The notes under the pieces are model-generated. The model made no database searches, was not told where the DNA came from, and saw nothing but the letters and a program-made list of their open reading frames with translations. From contig JAAYBY010000043.1 of NCBI GenBank assembly GCA_012729935.1, positions 1-5,100 of the forward strand: 5,100 nucleotides of DNA, written 5' to 3'. Position numbers and translations under genes: made by a program. The stretch's first letter is position 1. Each line of letters opens with the position of its first letter. This DNA is from Clostridiaceae bacterium (lineage in GTDB: Bacteria; Bacillota; Clostridia; Saccharofermentanales; UBA5734). Below, piece after piece: positions 1 through 5,100 of the stretch.

Positions 1-4
1 CACC

Positions 5-45
5 AAAAACCGACAGAAATGGGGCGAACCTTTTCCGTCGGTTTC
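5..45 (-). terminator. Rho-independent terminator downstream of the ferredoxin gene
   Basis: The arms at 7-19 and 32-44 form a 13-bp stem around a 12-base loop (20-31). Read as minus-strand RNA, every position pairs: twelve Watson-Crick pairs plus one G-U wobble (the 15/36 pair). Read as plus-strand RNA, the same position is an A-C mismatch. The minus-strand copy ends in a run of five U (complement of 5-9), while the plus-strand copy has only UUU followed by CG. Both points show that it acts on minus-strand transcripts. It begins 34 bases past the ferredoxin stop codon, the expected place for a monocistronic terminator. Confidence 0.85.
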
Positions 46-78
46 GTTGGCCTGATGCAAGGTTAATTGAGCGATCAG

Positions 79-270
79 TCAGTCTTCAATCGCAATCGCT
101 TCAACCGGGCAGGAATCAGCTGCTTCCTGAGCCGATTCTTCGGCCGCCTCGGGAATGACATCAACGATCACCACAGCAATCGATTCATCGTCCATTTCAA
201 AGACTTCGGGACAAACATCGGCGCAAAGGCCGCAGCCAATGCACAAATCACGATCTACAGTTGCTTTCAT
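79..270 (-). CDS. Single-cluster [4Fe-4S] ferredoxin, 63 aa
   Basis: A small soluble, acidic electron carrier, probably holding one low-potential [4Fe-4S] cluster and shuttling electrons between cytoplasmic redox enzymes. The N-terminal motif CIGCGLC supplies Cys10, Cys13 and Cys16. The C-terminal SCPVEAI motif supplies the fourth ligand, Cys54. The layout matches the monocluster ferredoxins of Thermotoga and clostridia (about 60 residues). Cys20 (in ADVCPEVF) sits where those proteins often have a disulfide cysteine, but its usual partner in the middle of the chain is absent here. The ATG at 268-270 was chosen because MKATVDRD is the normal family N-terminus; the ribosome site before it is weak (GTGGTG). 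The frame stays open upstream to about 471, and an ATG at 301-303 would add 11 residues, but that DNA is AT-rich and carries the likely promoter. The gene looks monocistronic, with its own terminator at 5-45. Family confidence is high; its redox partners are unknown. Confidence 0.93.
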   Translation of the reverse strand: MKATVDRDLCIGCGLCADVCPEVFEMDDESIAVVIVDVIPEAAEESAQEAADSCPVEAIAIED

Positions 271-334
271 ACACAGCACCACACTTTCTGTTGTTTTGGT
301 CATAGACCTTATCGAACCTATTCTATCAGAAAAA

Positions 335-340
335 ATTATA
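335..340 (-). promoter_or_regulatory. Probable -10 box of the ferredoxin promoter
   Basis: A perfect TATAAT on the minus strand lies about 65 bases before the ferredoxin ATG, inside the AT-rich intergenic region. It would give a start near 328 and a leader of about 58 bases. No good -35 hexamer is present at 16-18 bp spacing: the candidates there are just T-rich, and a TTGAAA lies only 10 bp upstream. The assignment rests on the -10 box and its location alone. Confidence 0.4.
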
Positions 341-368
341 AATGCATTCATTTCAATAAAAATCGACT

Positions 369-385
369 GAAAATTTACAATTTTC
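369..385. repeat. AT-rich inverted repeat in the divergent intergenic region
   Basis: The sequence GAAAATT-TAC-AATTTTC is a perfect 7-bp inverted repeat with a 3-bp centre. It is centred about 49 bp upstream of the start inferred for the ferredoxin promoter, a possible activator or operator position. In such AT-rich DNA a dyad of this size can arise by chance, and it matches no operator consensus I can name. Confidence 0.25.
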
Positions 386-474
386 TCCTGCCCATTTTTA
401 CTGCAGACAGCCGGAAAACATAGACGACACTTAATATTGCAATTAACACAATCAGAAGTTTCGATCATCAAACC

Positions 475-503
475 TTTCCAAGCATCTTGTCCTGTGCTAT
501 GAT
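475..503 (+). promoter_or_regulatory. Sigma-70/SigA-type promoter with extended -10, driving the SPT-like gene
   Basis: The -35 TTTCCA (475-480, four of six consensus bases) is separated by exactly 17 bp from the -10 TATGAT (498-503, five of six). A TG at 495-496, one base before the -10, makes it an extended -10 promoter (TGCTATGAT). Transcription would start near 510, giving a leader of about 54 bases. The leader shows no strong hairpin or riboswitch. The gene's ribosome site AAGGAG (551-556) follows, 7 bases before the ATG at 564. Confidence 0.7.
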
Positions 504-563
504 GTAAAAAAGTTTGTTCTATCTCGCCTTTAGCGTTTTATCGACACAGCAAGGAGTGGAATT

Positions 564-1799
564 ATGGACCTGTTTGAGAAATGCAGAGCGTACACCCGTG
601 CGCGCGATGTCATGGAATTAGGTGTATACCCGTATTTTCATGTATTAACATCCGGCCAGGATACCGTCGTCACGATGGAAGGCCGTAAGACAATTATGCT
701 CGGTTCGAATAACTATCTGGGTTTAACTGCTGATCCAAGGGTGAAGGAAGCCGCAATTAAAGCTGTTGAAAAATACGGTTCAGGCTGCTCCGGTTCCCGT
801 TTTCTCAATGGAACACTCGACCTTCACATCGATCTTGAACAGGCGCTCGCCCGTTTCCTGCAAAAAGAAGACTGCGTTGTTTTTTCAACGGGATTCCAGT
901 CTAATTTGTCGATCATATCGGCTATAGCCGGACGCAATGATTACATCCTGTCCGACAACACCAATCATGCCAGCATTGTCGACGGAACCCGGCTCAGTTT
1001 TGCCAGAACACTAAAATATAAGCATAACGATATGGACGATTTGGAACGTCTGCTGGAACACTGTGCTGCTGATGAAAAAGGTGGCATCCTGATCGTGACA
1101 GATGGTGTTTTCAGCATGGAAGGCGATATTTGTGATCTGCCTTCTATTGTCCGACTGGCTCGTCGATATGGCGCACGAATTCTGATTGATGACGCCCACT
1201 CAATTGGTGTTCTGGGAGAAAAAGGACGTGGAACGGCTGAATACTTCGGATTGACCGATGAAGTTGATCTGATTATGAATACCTTCTCGAAAACCCTGGC
1301 TTCCCTGGGCGGTTGCGTGGTCGGTGACAAGTCAATCATTCATTATATCAAACACAATGCCAGACCCTTTATTTTCAGTGCCAGCATTCCACCGGCACAG
1401 GTGGCAGCGGCACGTGAAGCACTTCGCATCCTTGAAGCAGAACCAGAACGCGTGCATCGTCTCAACGACATCGCACGCTACATGAGAAATGGGCTCAAGG
1501 CGTTGCCAAGTGTCAAGGTTCATGACAGCGGTAACGACATTGTTCCCATCATCCCGATCCTGACAGGGACGGAACTGCGAACATTATTTACATCGAAAAT
1601 GCTGTTCGAAGCTGGTGTTTATGTAAATCCGGTTTTTCCGCCTGCAGTAGCGGCTGACTCTTGTCTGCTCCGAACCAGCTATACAGCGACACATACAGAC
1701 GAACAGCTGAATGAGGCTCTGGAAATCATCGGATCTGTCTATAGTTGCATGGAACAGCAAACCGACTTTGATTTTGATACCGGTCGACCCTGCCCATAA
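564..1799 (+). CDS. Alpha-oxoamine synthase, serine palmitoyltransferase-like, 411 aa
   Basis: A cytoplasmic PLP enzyme of fold type I. The family condenses an amino acid with an acyl thioester and releases CO2; serine palmitoyltransferase uses serine plus palmitoyl-CoA or acyl-ACP to give 3-ketosphinganine, the first step of sphingolipid synthesis. Visible motifs are GVYPYF near residue 20, the glycine-rich YGSGCSGSRFLNGT (71-84), NHASIVDG with the PLP-stacking His135, DDAHSIG with Asp209 and His212, and TFSK with the Schiff-base Lys243. Arg370, in LLRTSYTATHT, is the likely carboxylate-binding residue. TFSK, SGSRFLNGT, LKYKHNDM, VFSMEGD and the HNAR-x-FIFSAS stretch (264-274) resemble SPT of Bacteroides and Sphingomonas, rather than the TFGKA/TLGKA motifs typical of BioF and Kbl. 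Length is normal and the catalytic set is complete. The start has a good AAGGAG site and its own promoter. It is monocistronic and converges on the sugar operon. The fold is certain; the substrate is inferred, and a 2-amino-3-ketobutyrate ligase or BioF-like role cannot be excluded. Confidence 0.88.
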   Translation: MDLFEKCRAYTRARDVMELGVYPYFHVLTSGQDTVVTMEGRKTIMLGSNNYLGLTADPRVKEAAIKAVEKYGSGCSGSRFLNGTLDLHIDLEQALARFLQKEDCVVFSTGFQSNLSIISAIAGRNDYILSDNTNHASIVDGTRLSFARTLKYKHNDMDDLERLLEHCAADEKGGILIVTDGVFSMEGDICDLPSIVRLARRYGARILIDDAHSIGVLGEKGRGTAEYFGLTDEVDLIMNTFSKTLASLGGCVVGDKSIIHYIKHNARPFIFSASIPPAQVAAAREALRILEAEPERVHRLNDIARYMRNGLKALPSVKVHDSGNDIVPIIPILTGTELRTLFTSKMLFEAGVYVNPVFPPAVAADSCLLRTSYTATHTDEQLNEALEIIGSVYSCMEQQTDFDFDTGRPCP

Positions 1800-1806
1800 G
1801 CGGGTT
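1786..1806. other. Weak hairpin across the convergent gene junction
   Basis: ACCC-T-GC (1787-1793) can pair with GCGGGT (1800-1805) around a six-base loop containing the TAA of the SPT-like gene, with one bulged base and a G-U extension on the plus strand. Neither strand has a U-run after it, so it is not a convincing intrinsic terminator. The two convergent genes are only 12 bp apart, and no better terminator is visible between them. Confidence 0.2.
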
Positions 1807-1811
1807 CTGCG

Positions 1812-3230
1812 TTAATCTTTCAGACCCAGGTGCCGGGCCCACTGTTTTGTGATATCCTCGGCGAGCTGCAAGTCCGGCATTTCACAGAAGATACGCAGGA
1901 GGGCCTCAGTTCCGGAAAAACGCGCTATCGCCCAGCCCCCATTCTGAAAGTAGACTTTGCACCCGTCGATCCAGCTGATATTCGCCACCGGTTCTGAAAA
2001 CTCAGGCAGTTGCTGTTCCTGCAGCAACTGTTTTTGAATCGCCTTCTTACTGGCTTCCGAAAAACGATAGTCATGTTCGGTCATGAACAACTCACCGAAC
2101 TGGCTGGTAATCTCTTTATACAGAGCTGAAAGGCTTCTCCCTGTTACAGCCAGCATCTCTACCAGAAGTGTCGCAGCATAGATGCCGTCTTTACCTGGAA
2201 TATGTCCGCGAACGGTCAGACCGCCTGAGGATTCGCCGCCTATAACCGCGCTCGTCTCCTGCATTTTAGCCGAAATATGTTTGAATCCAACCGGTACTTC
2301 ATGACACTGCTCGCCGAAATGACTGGCTACGCGGTCCAGAAGATGTGTGGTGGCCAGATTCCGGACACAAGGGCCGCGCCAACCTTTATAGGACAGCAGA
2401 TAATAATACAAAATGACCAGGATCTGATTCGGGTGCAGAAAGGCTCCCTGATCATCGATGATACCCAGTCGGTCCGCATCTCCGTCCGTTGCGATACCAA
2501 GATCACACCGATGTTCGAGAACAACTTGTTTGAGTGCGTTCAGTGTCTGGACATTGGGTGATGGCAACCGGCCGCCAAACAGGGTGTCACGACGTTCGTG
2601 GATGACTTCAACTTCGCAGCGGGCAGTCATCAGAATGGTCTGCAGGCTGGTTCTGGATACACCAAACATCGGATCAAGCGCGACTTTCAGACCGCGGCCG
2701 CGGATCGCATCCATATTCACTGATGCGATGATCGTATCGATATACATATTGAACGGATTGATCCGGGTCACCAGACCGGTTCGCTCGGCTTCCTCAATCG
2801 GGATCGAGCGGACATCAGCCGGGCTGATGGAATTAACCAGCTGCTCAAGTTTATCTGTTACCGAAACATCCGCATCGCGTCCGCCCGCCGTGAATAACTT
2901 GATTCCGTTATAGACAGCAGGGTTGTGACTTGCTGTCACAGCCAAACCATAAGCTGTTCCCAGTTTCTTAACGGTAAACATGATCAGCGGCGTCGGTGCA
3001 TCAGGCTGAATCAATTGACATTGAATCTGGTTGCCCGCCAGAACTTCAGCTGCCCACTCAGCAGCTTCCCGTGACAGGAAACGCCGGTCATAACCGATGA
3101 TAATGCCTGGTTCGATGACATTTTCCTGCTTCATCTGCTCGGCAAGCCCCTGACACAGCAATCGTACATTGCCCTTAGTAAAACCATCCGCGATGATGGC
3201 TCTCCAGCCACCTGTTCCAAACTGTATCAT
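1812..3230 (-). CDS. Phosphoglucomutase/phosphomannomutase family phosphohexomutase, 472 aa
   Basis: A cytoplasmic alpha-D-phosphohexomutase that interconverts hexose-6-phosphate and hexose-1-phosphate through a phosphoserine and a bisphosphate intermediate. All four active-site elements are present: TASHNP with the phosphorylated Ser101, the Mg-binding DGDADR (249-254), the sugar-recognition loop GGESSGG (331-337), and the phosphate-binding loop RFSGTEA (437-443). The N-terminus FGTGGWRAI is typical of a PGM/PMM subgroup common in clostridia and cyanobacteria, and the length is normal. One oddity is that the phosphate loop has Ala443 (codon GCC) where the family nearly always has proline (SGTEP). 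The sugar loop is neither the GEQSG typical of GlmM nor a plain PMM signature, so the sugar (glucose, mannose or an amino sugar) is not decided by sequence alone. It is the last gene of the operon, and its ATG overlaps the upstream TGA. Context suggests it supplies the 1-phosphate used by the preceding nucleotidyltransferase. Confidence 0.93.
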   Translation of the reverse strand: MIQFGTGGWRAIIADGFTKGNVRLLCQGLAEQMKQENVIEPGIIIGYDRRFLSREAAEWAAEVLAGNQIQCQLIQPDAPTPLIMFTVKKLGTAYGLAVTASHNPAVYNGIKLFTAGGRDADVSVTDKLEQLVNSISPADVRSIPIEEAERTGLVTRINPFNMYIDTIIASVNMDAIRGRGLKVALDPMFGVSRTSLQTILMTARCEVEVIHERRDTLFGGRLPSPNVQTLNALKQVVLEHRCDLGIATDGDADRLGIIDDQGAFLHPNQILVILYYYLLSYKGWRGPCVRNLATTHLLDRVASHFGEQCHEVPVGFKHISAKMQETSAVIGGESSGGLTVRGHIPGKDGIYAATLLVEMLAVTGRSLSALYKEITSQFGELFMTEHDYRFSEASKKAIQKQLLQEQQLPEFSEPVANISWIDGCKVYFQNGGWAIARFSGTEALLRIFCEMPDLQLAEDITKQWARHLGLKD

Positions 3231-4003
3231 GTGTCCTCCTTTAACAAAATTTCATTACATCGGGCCAGGTCTTCCAGGGTATTGACTCCCAGTATCTGCT
3301 GTTCATCCTGGATCATAACCGTTTCAACCTGATCTCCTGCCTGCAGCATCAGCAGTGGAACATCTGTCAGATAGTATTCGCCTTGAGCGTTGTCATTATT
3401 CAGCTTTTCCAGCGCTTTAAACAGTTTCTCCGCCCGGAAAATGTAAATACCGGGATTAACTTCGCTGATTTCCAATTGCTCAGGGGTACAGTCACGTTGC
3501 TCGACAATACCCGCAAAACGCCCTTGTTCGTCACGGATGATCCGTCCATAGTCGGGGACATGCTCGGTTTCTGCCGTTAACAGTGTACAGTCTGCCTGAC
3601 TGCCCTGGTGCTGCGTAACCAGTTTGTGATAGGTTTCCTGTCGAACCAGCGGCATGTCACCATAAACAACCAGGACGTCTCCCGAAAAATCTTGAAACAT
3701 CGGGGCAGCCGCTGCAACAGCATGCCCCGTACCAAGCTGCTCAGTCTGCAGTGCGTATTGATACGCTGAACCCATTGCCTCTTTGACCCGATCAGCCTGA
3801 AAGCCAACCACAATCGCGATCTGTGCAGGCAAAACGAACGATACATGATCCAGAACCCAGCGCAGAAGCGGTTTGCCAGCCGCTTCACGCAGCACTTTCG
3901 GCAAATCAGATTTTTCTGTCTGAAGCCGCTTTCCCTTACCAGCTGCCAGTACAATAACGCTCAACGGATGAACCGGTCTTTCAAACTTACTTTGATGTGG
4001 CAT
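3227..4003 (-). CDS. Single-domain GlmU-like sugar-1-phosphate nucleotidyltransferase, 258 aa
   Basis: A cytoplasmic enzyme expected to join a sugar 1-phosphate to an NTP, giving a nucleotide sugar and pyrophosphate; by resemblance, GlcNAc-1-P plus UTP to UDP-GlcNAc. It follows the uridyltransferase domain of GlmU from end to end: LAAGKGKRL (19-27), DLPKVL with Lys36, EQLGTGHAV (88-96), YGDMPL with metal-ligand Asp116, YGRI (152-155), IVEQRD (166-171), EVNPGIY (181-187), NDNAQGEYYLTD (203-214), and GVNT with the second metal ligand Asn241. It stops about 17 residues later, where GlmU would continue into its left-handed beta-helix acetyltransferase domain, which is missing. The downstream DNA encodes the mutase, so this is a natural single-domain form, not a visible frameshift. 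The ATG at 4001-4003 was chosen for its AGGAGG site; the frame is open to 4138, but that stretch is the kinase gene read in another frame. It overlaps the kinase by 17 bases and the mutase by 4. The exact sugar and NTP are inferred. Confidence 0.9.
   Translation of the reverse strand: MPHQSKFERPVHPLSVIVLAAGKGKRLQTEKSDLPKVLREAAGKPLLRWVLDHVSFVLPAQIAIVVGFQADRVKEAMGSAYQYALQTEQLGTGHAVAAAAPMFQDFSGDVLVVYGDMPLVRQETYHKLVTQHQGSQADCTLLTAETEHVPDYGRIIRDEQGRFAGIVEQRDCTPEQLEISEVNPGIYIFRAEKLFKALEKLNNDNAQGEYYLTDVPLLMLQAGDQVETVMIQDEQQILGVNTLEDLARCNEILLKEDT
3235..3240 (-). promoter_or_regulatory. Ribosome binding site of the phosphohexomutase
   Basis: A perfect AGGAGG on the minus strand lies 4 bases before the ATG at 3228-3230, inside the last codons of the nucleotidyltransferase gene. 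The spacing is shorter than usual, but the site fixes the start at the ATGA overlap and indicates translational coupling of the two genes. Confidence 0.75.
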
Positions 4004-5100
4004 GATCTTCCCTCCTGACCCCGCTGTCCTGTTCAAGCTTTCTTGCGGGATAACCTTTCTGCTGTATGGTGCTGATAATCCGGTCGGCGTCTTTGTGATC
4101 TGCGTAAACGAAGCAGCAGCCGCCACCGCCGGAACCATTTATTTTCCCACCCCATGCGCCCTGTTTTTGTGCCGCATCAAGCAATGATTCGATGAGCGGT
4201 GTAGAGATTCCAAGACCATCCCTGAGCTGTACATGATGACGGTTGAGCAGTTGGCCGAACGCCTGACTATCCGGTTCAGGCTGATTGAGCAGTGATCTGC
4301 CCTCCATCAGGATGGCGTAGTTTTCAATATTGGCCATCAGCTTCCTCTGATGGAAAGCATCCAGGTGACGAAGCAGCCGCAGCTGTTCGTCGATCTTCTG
4401 TTCACCGGCAAAGAAGTCACGAACGCTGGTGATCCCATAGGGCTCAAGCTGCTCCAAGGCTTCCTGTGTAGGAATTTTGGACTCAGCCAGTACCTTCGTT
4501 GTGTTTTTTTGCTGGAGCGAATCAATAAGTATGAAGCAGCCGGACAATTGGCTGGCCAGTGGTTCAATCTGAAAAGATTCACCAAAATCGATGTGAACCA
4601 TACCTCCCAAAGCAGAGGTGTAATGATCCATTTTTCCGCCTGGCTCGTGAAACTCAAGGACTTCAGCCCGAAAACCCAGTTCGGCGATCAGGCGAGGATC
4701 CAAGCGGTCAGGATGCTGTATTCCTTCAAGCAAAGCCTTGATCAGAACAACAACCATTGTACTGGAGGAACACATGCCTTTGCCAATCGGAATTTCCGAG
4801 TCAAGCTGAATATCAAAACCGGTTAGCGGGTATCCCTCTCTCTGCAGCAGGTTTATGCAGCTCAACAGATAATCGCGATTCGATCGATACTTGATCGGTT
4901 TTTTCAGGTCAATCTCAATAGTCTGGTAGAGCTGTTCTTTATTGGTCGCGTCGAGACGATTCAACCGGCTGTCTCTGATTCGGATATGGATGATTGAATC
5001 ATTGCGCCGTTCGATTGCAGCACGAAACCGAAGATTAATCGCAACAGCAATCACCTCGAGCCCTAAATAGTCCTGATGTTCGCCAAAGAGGCACAACCGA
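3987..5100 (-). CDS. GHMP-family sugar kinase (galactokinase-like), 5' end outside the window
   Basis: An ATP-dependent small-molecule kinase of the galactokinase/homoserine/mevalonate/phosphomevalonate superfamily, probably phosphorylating a sugar at C1 in the cytoplasm. Counting from the TTG at 5094-5096, motif 1 is GEHQDYLG (5-12), with the codon for Arg just before it. Motif 2, the ATP phosphate loop, is PIGKGMCSSST (103-113). GGKMDHYTSALGG (153-165) carries the likely catalytic Asp157, and motif 3 is KINGSGGGGCCF (318-329). The frame runs off the right edge. Motif 1 normally lies some 20 residues into these proteins, so the TTG is not a true start and a short N-terminus is missing. True galactokinases have GEHTDY and MDQ where this has GEHQDY and MDH, so galactose is not assured; other sugar 1-kinases or a mevalonate-kinase relative are alternatives. 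It is the most upstream operon gene seen; the operon promoter lies beyond the window. Confidence 0.88.
   Translation of the reverse strand, partial: RLCLFGEHQDYLGLEVIAVAINLRFRAAIERRNDSIIHIRIRDSRLNRLDATNKEQLYQTIEIDLKKPIKYRSNRDYLLSCINLLQREGYPLTGFDIQLDSEIPIGKGMCSSSTMVVVLIKALLEGIQHPDRLDPRLIAELGFRAEVLEFHEPGGKMDHYTSALGGMVHIDFGESFQIEPLASQLSGCFILIDSLQQKNTTKVLAESKIPTQEALEQLEPYGITSVRDFFAGEQKIDEQLRLLRHLDAFHQRKLMANIENYAILMEGRSLLNQPEPDSQAFGQLLNRHHVQLRDGLGISTPLIESLLDAAQKQGAWGGKINGSGGGGCCFVYADHKDADRIISTIQQKGYPARKLEQDSGVRREDHATSK
4011..4016 (-). promoter_or_regulatory. Ribosome binding site deciding the nucleotidyltransferase start
   Basis: AGGAGG on the minus strand lies 7 bases before the ATG at 4001-4003, within the end of the kinase gene. 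It selects this ATG over upstream starts in the same frame, giving the 258-residue protein. Confidence 0.8.

Noticed and set aside
67..423. Plus-strand open frame of about 118 codons opposite the ferredoxin
   Set aside because: It is antisense to a clear ferredoxin gene, has no ribosome site or recognisable domain, and spans the intergenic AT-rich stretch.
510..563. Possible riboswitch or attenuator in the leader of the SPT-like gene
   Set aside because: The leader is only about 54 bases, with no strong stem or known aptamer motif.
564..1799. Annotating the PLP enzyme as BioF (biotin synthesis) or Kbl (threonine breakdown)
   Set aside because: The PLP-lysine motif is TFSK, not TFGKA or TLGKA, and no biotin or threonine dehydrogenase genes are nearby. 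Several stretches match SPT better. Kept as an alternative, not as the call.
2458..2913. Plus-strand open frame of 151 codons inside the phosphohexomutase gene
   Set aside because: The opposite strand encodes the conserved core of the mutase, including DGDADR. The antisense product is low-complexity, Ser/Arg-rich, and has no start signal.
4004..4138. A 45-residue N-terminal extension of the nucleotidyltransferase
   Set aside because: This stretch is coding sequence of the kinase in another frame. The AGGAGG at 4011-4016 and the family N-terminus both point to the ATG at 4001-4003.
4350..4826. Plus-strand open frame of 158 codons inside the kinase gene
   Set aside because: It is the antisense of conserved GHMP kinase sequence, including the catalytic MDHY region, with no domain or ribosome site of its own.
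1..5100. CRISPR array, tRNA, rRNA, insertion sequence or phage attachment site
   Set aside because: No regularly spaced direct repeats, cloverleaf, transposase frame or terminal inverted repeats were seen on either strand.

Overview
This window reads as chromosomal DNA from an anaerobic bacterium, most likely a Clostridia-like member of the Bacillota. The grounds are a short single-cluster ferredoxin of the Clostridium/Thermotoga type, strong AGGAGG-type ribosome binding sites, a tightly packed operon, and a phosphohexomutase that resembles clostridial homologues as I remember them. Base composition is roughly half GC, apart from an AT-rich intergenic stretch at about 300-510. The organism assignment is inference; no rRNA or other phylogenetic marker is present.

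Layout. Positions 5-45 hold an intrinsic terminator for the minus strand. It serves a 63-residue ferredoxin (79-270, minus). Positions 271-563 are a non-coding divergent promoter region: a TATAAT box for the ferredoxin on the minus strand and a clear extended -10 promoter (475-503) for the plus-strand gene. That gene (564-1799) encodes a PLP-dependent alpha-oxoamine synthase whose motifs are closest to bacterial serine palmitoyltransferase. After a 12-bp convergent gap, the rest of the window is one minus-strand operon, read from the right edge leftwards: a GHMP-family sugar 1-kinase cut by the window end (3987-5100), a single-domain GlmU-like nucleotidyltransferase (3227-4003), and a phosphoglucomutase/phosphomannomutase-family enzyme (1812-3230). 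These three overlap by 17 and 4 bases, so they are probably co-transcribed and translationally coupled.

How the genes fit together. The kinase would phosphorylate a free sugar at C1. The phosphomutase would interconvert sugar-6-phosphate and sugar-1-phosphate. The nucleotidyltransferase would turn the 1-phosphate into an activated nucleotide sugar, by resemblance UDP-GlcNAc or a relative. The operon therefore looks like a salvage-plus-de-novo module for activating one sugar, feeding envelope or exopolysaccharide synthesis. The SPT-like enzyme makes a long-chain or other acyl amino-ketone from an amino acid and an acyl thioester. Its partners are not in the window, so a sphingolipid role is only a hypothesis. 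The ferredoxin is a general electron carrier with no evident link to its neighbours.

No mobile element, CRISPR array, tRNA, rRNA or recognisable riboswitch was found. I see no fully novel system. The points most worth a second look are the SPT-like enzyme in a probable Bacillota genome and the kinase / single-domain uridyltransferase / mutase operon.
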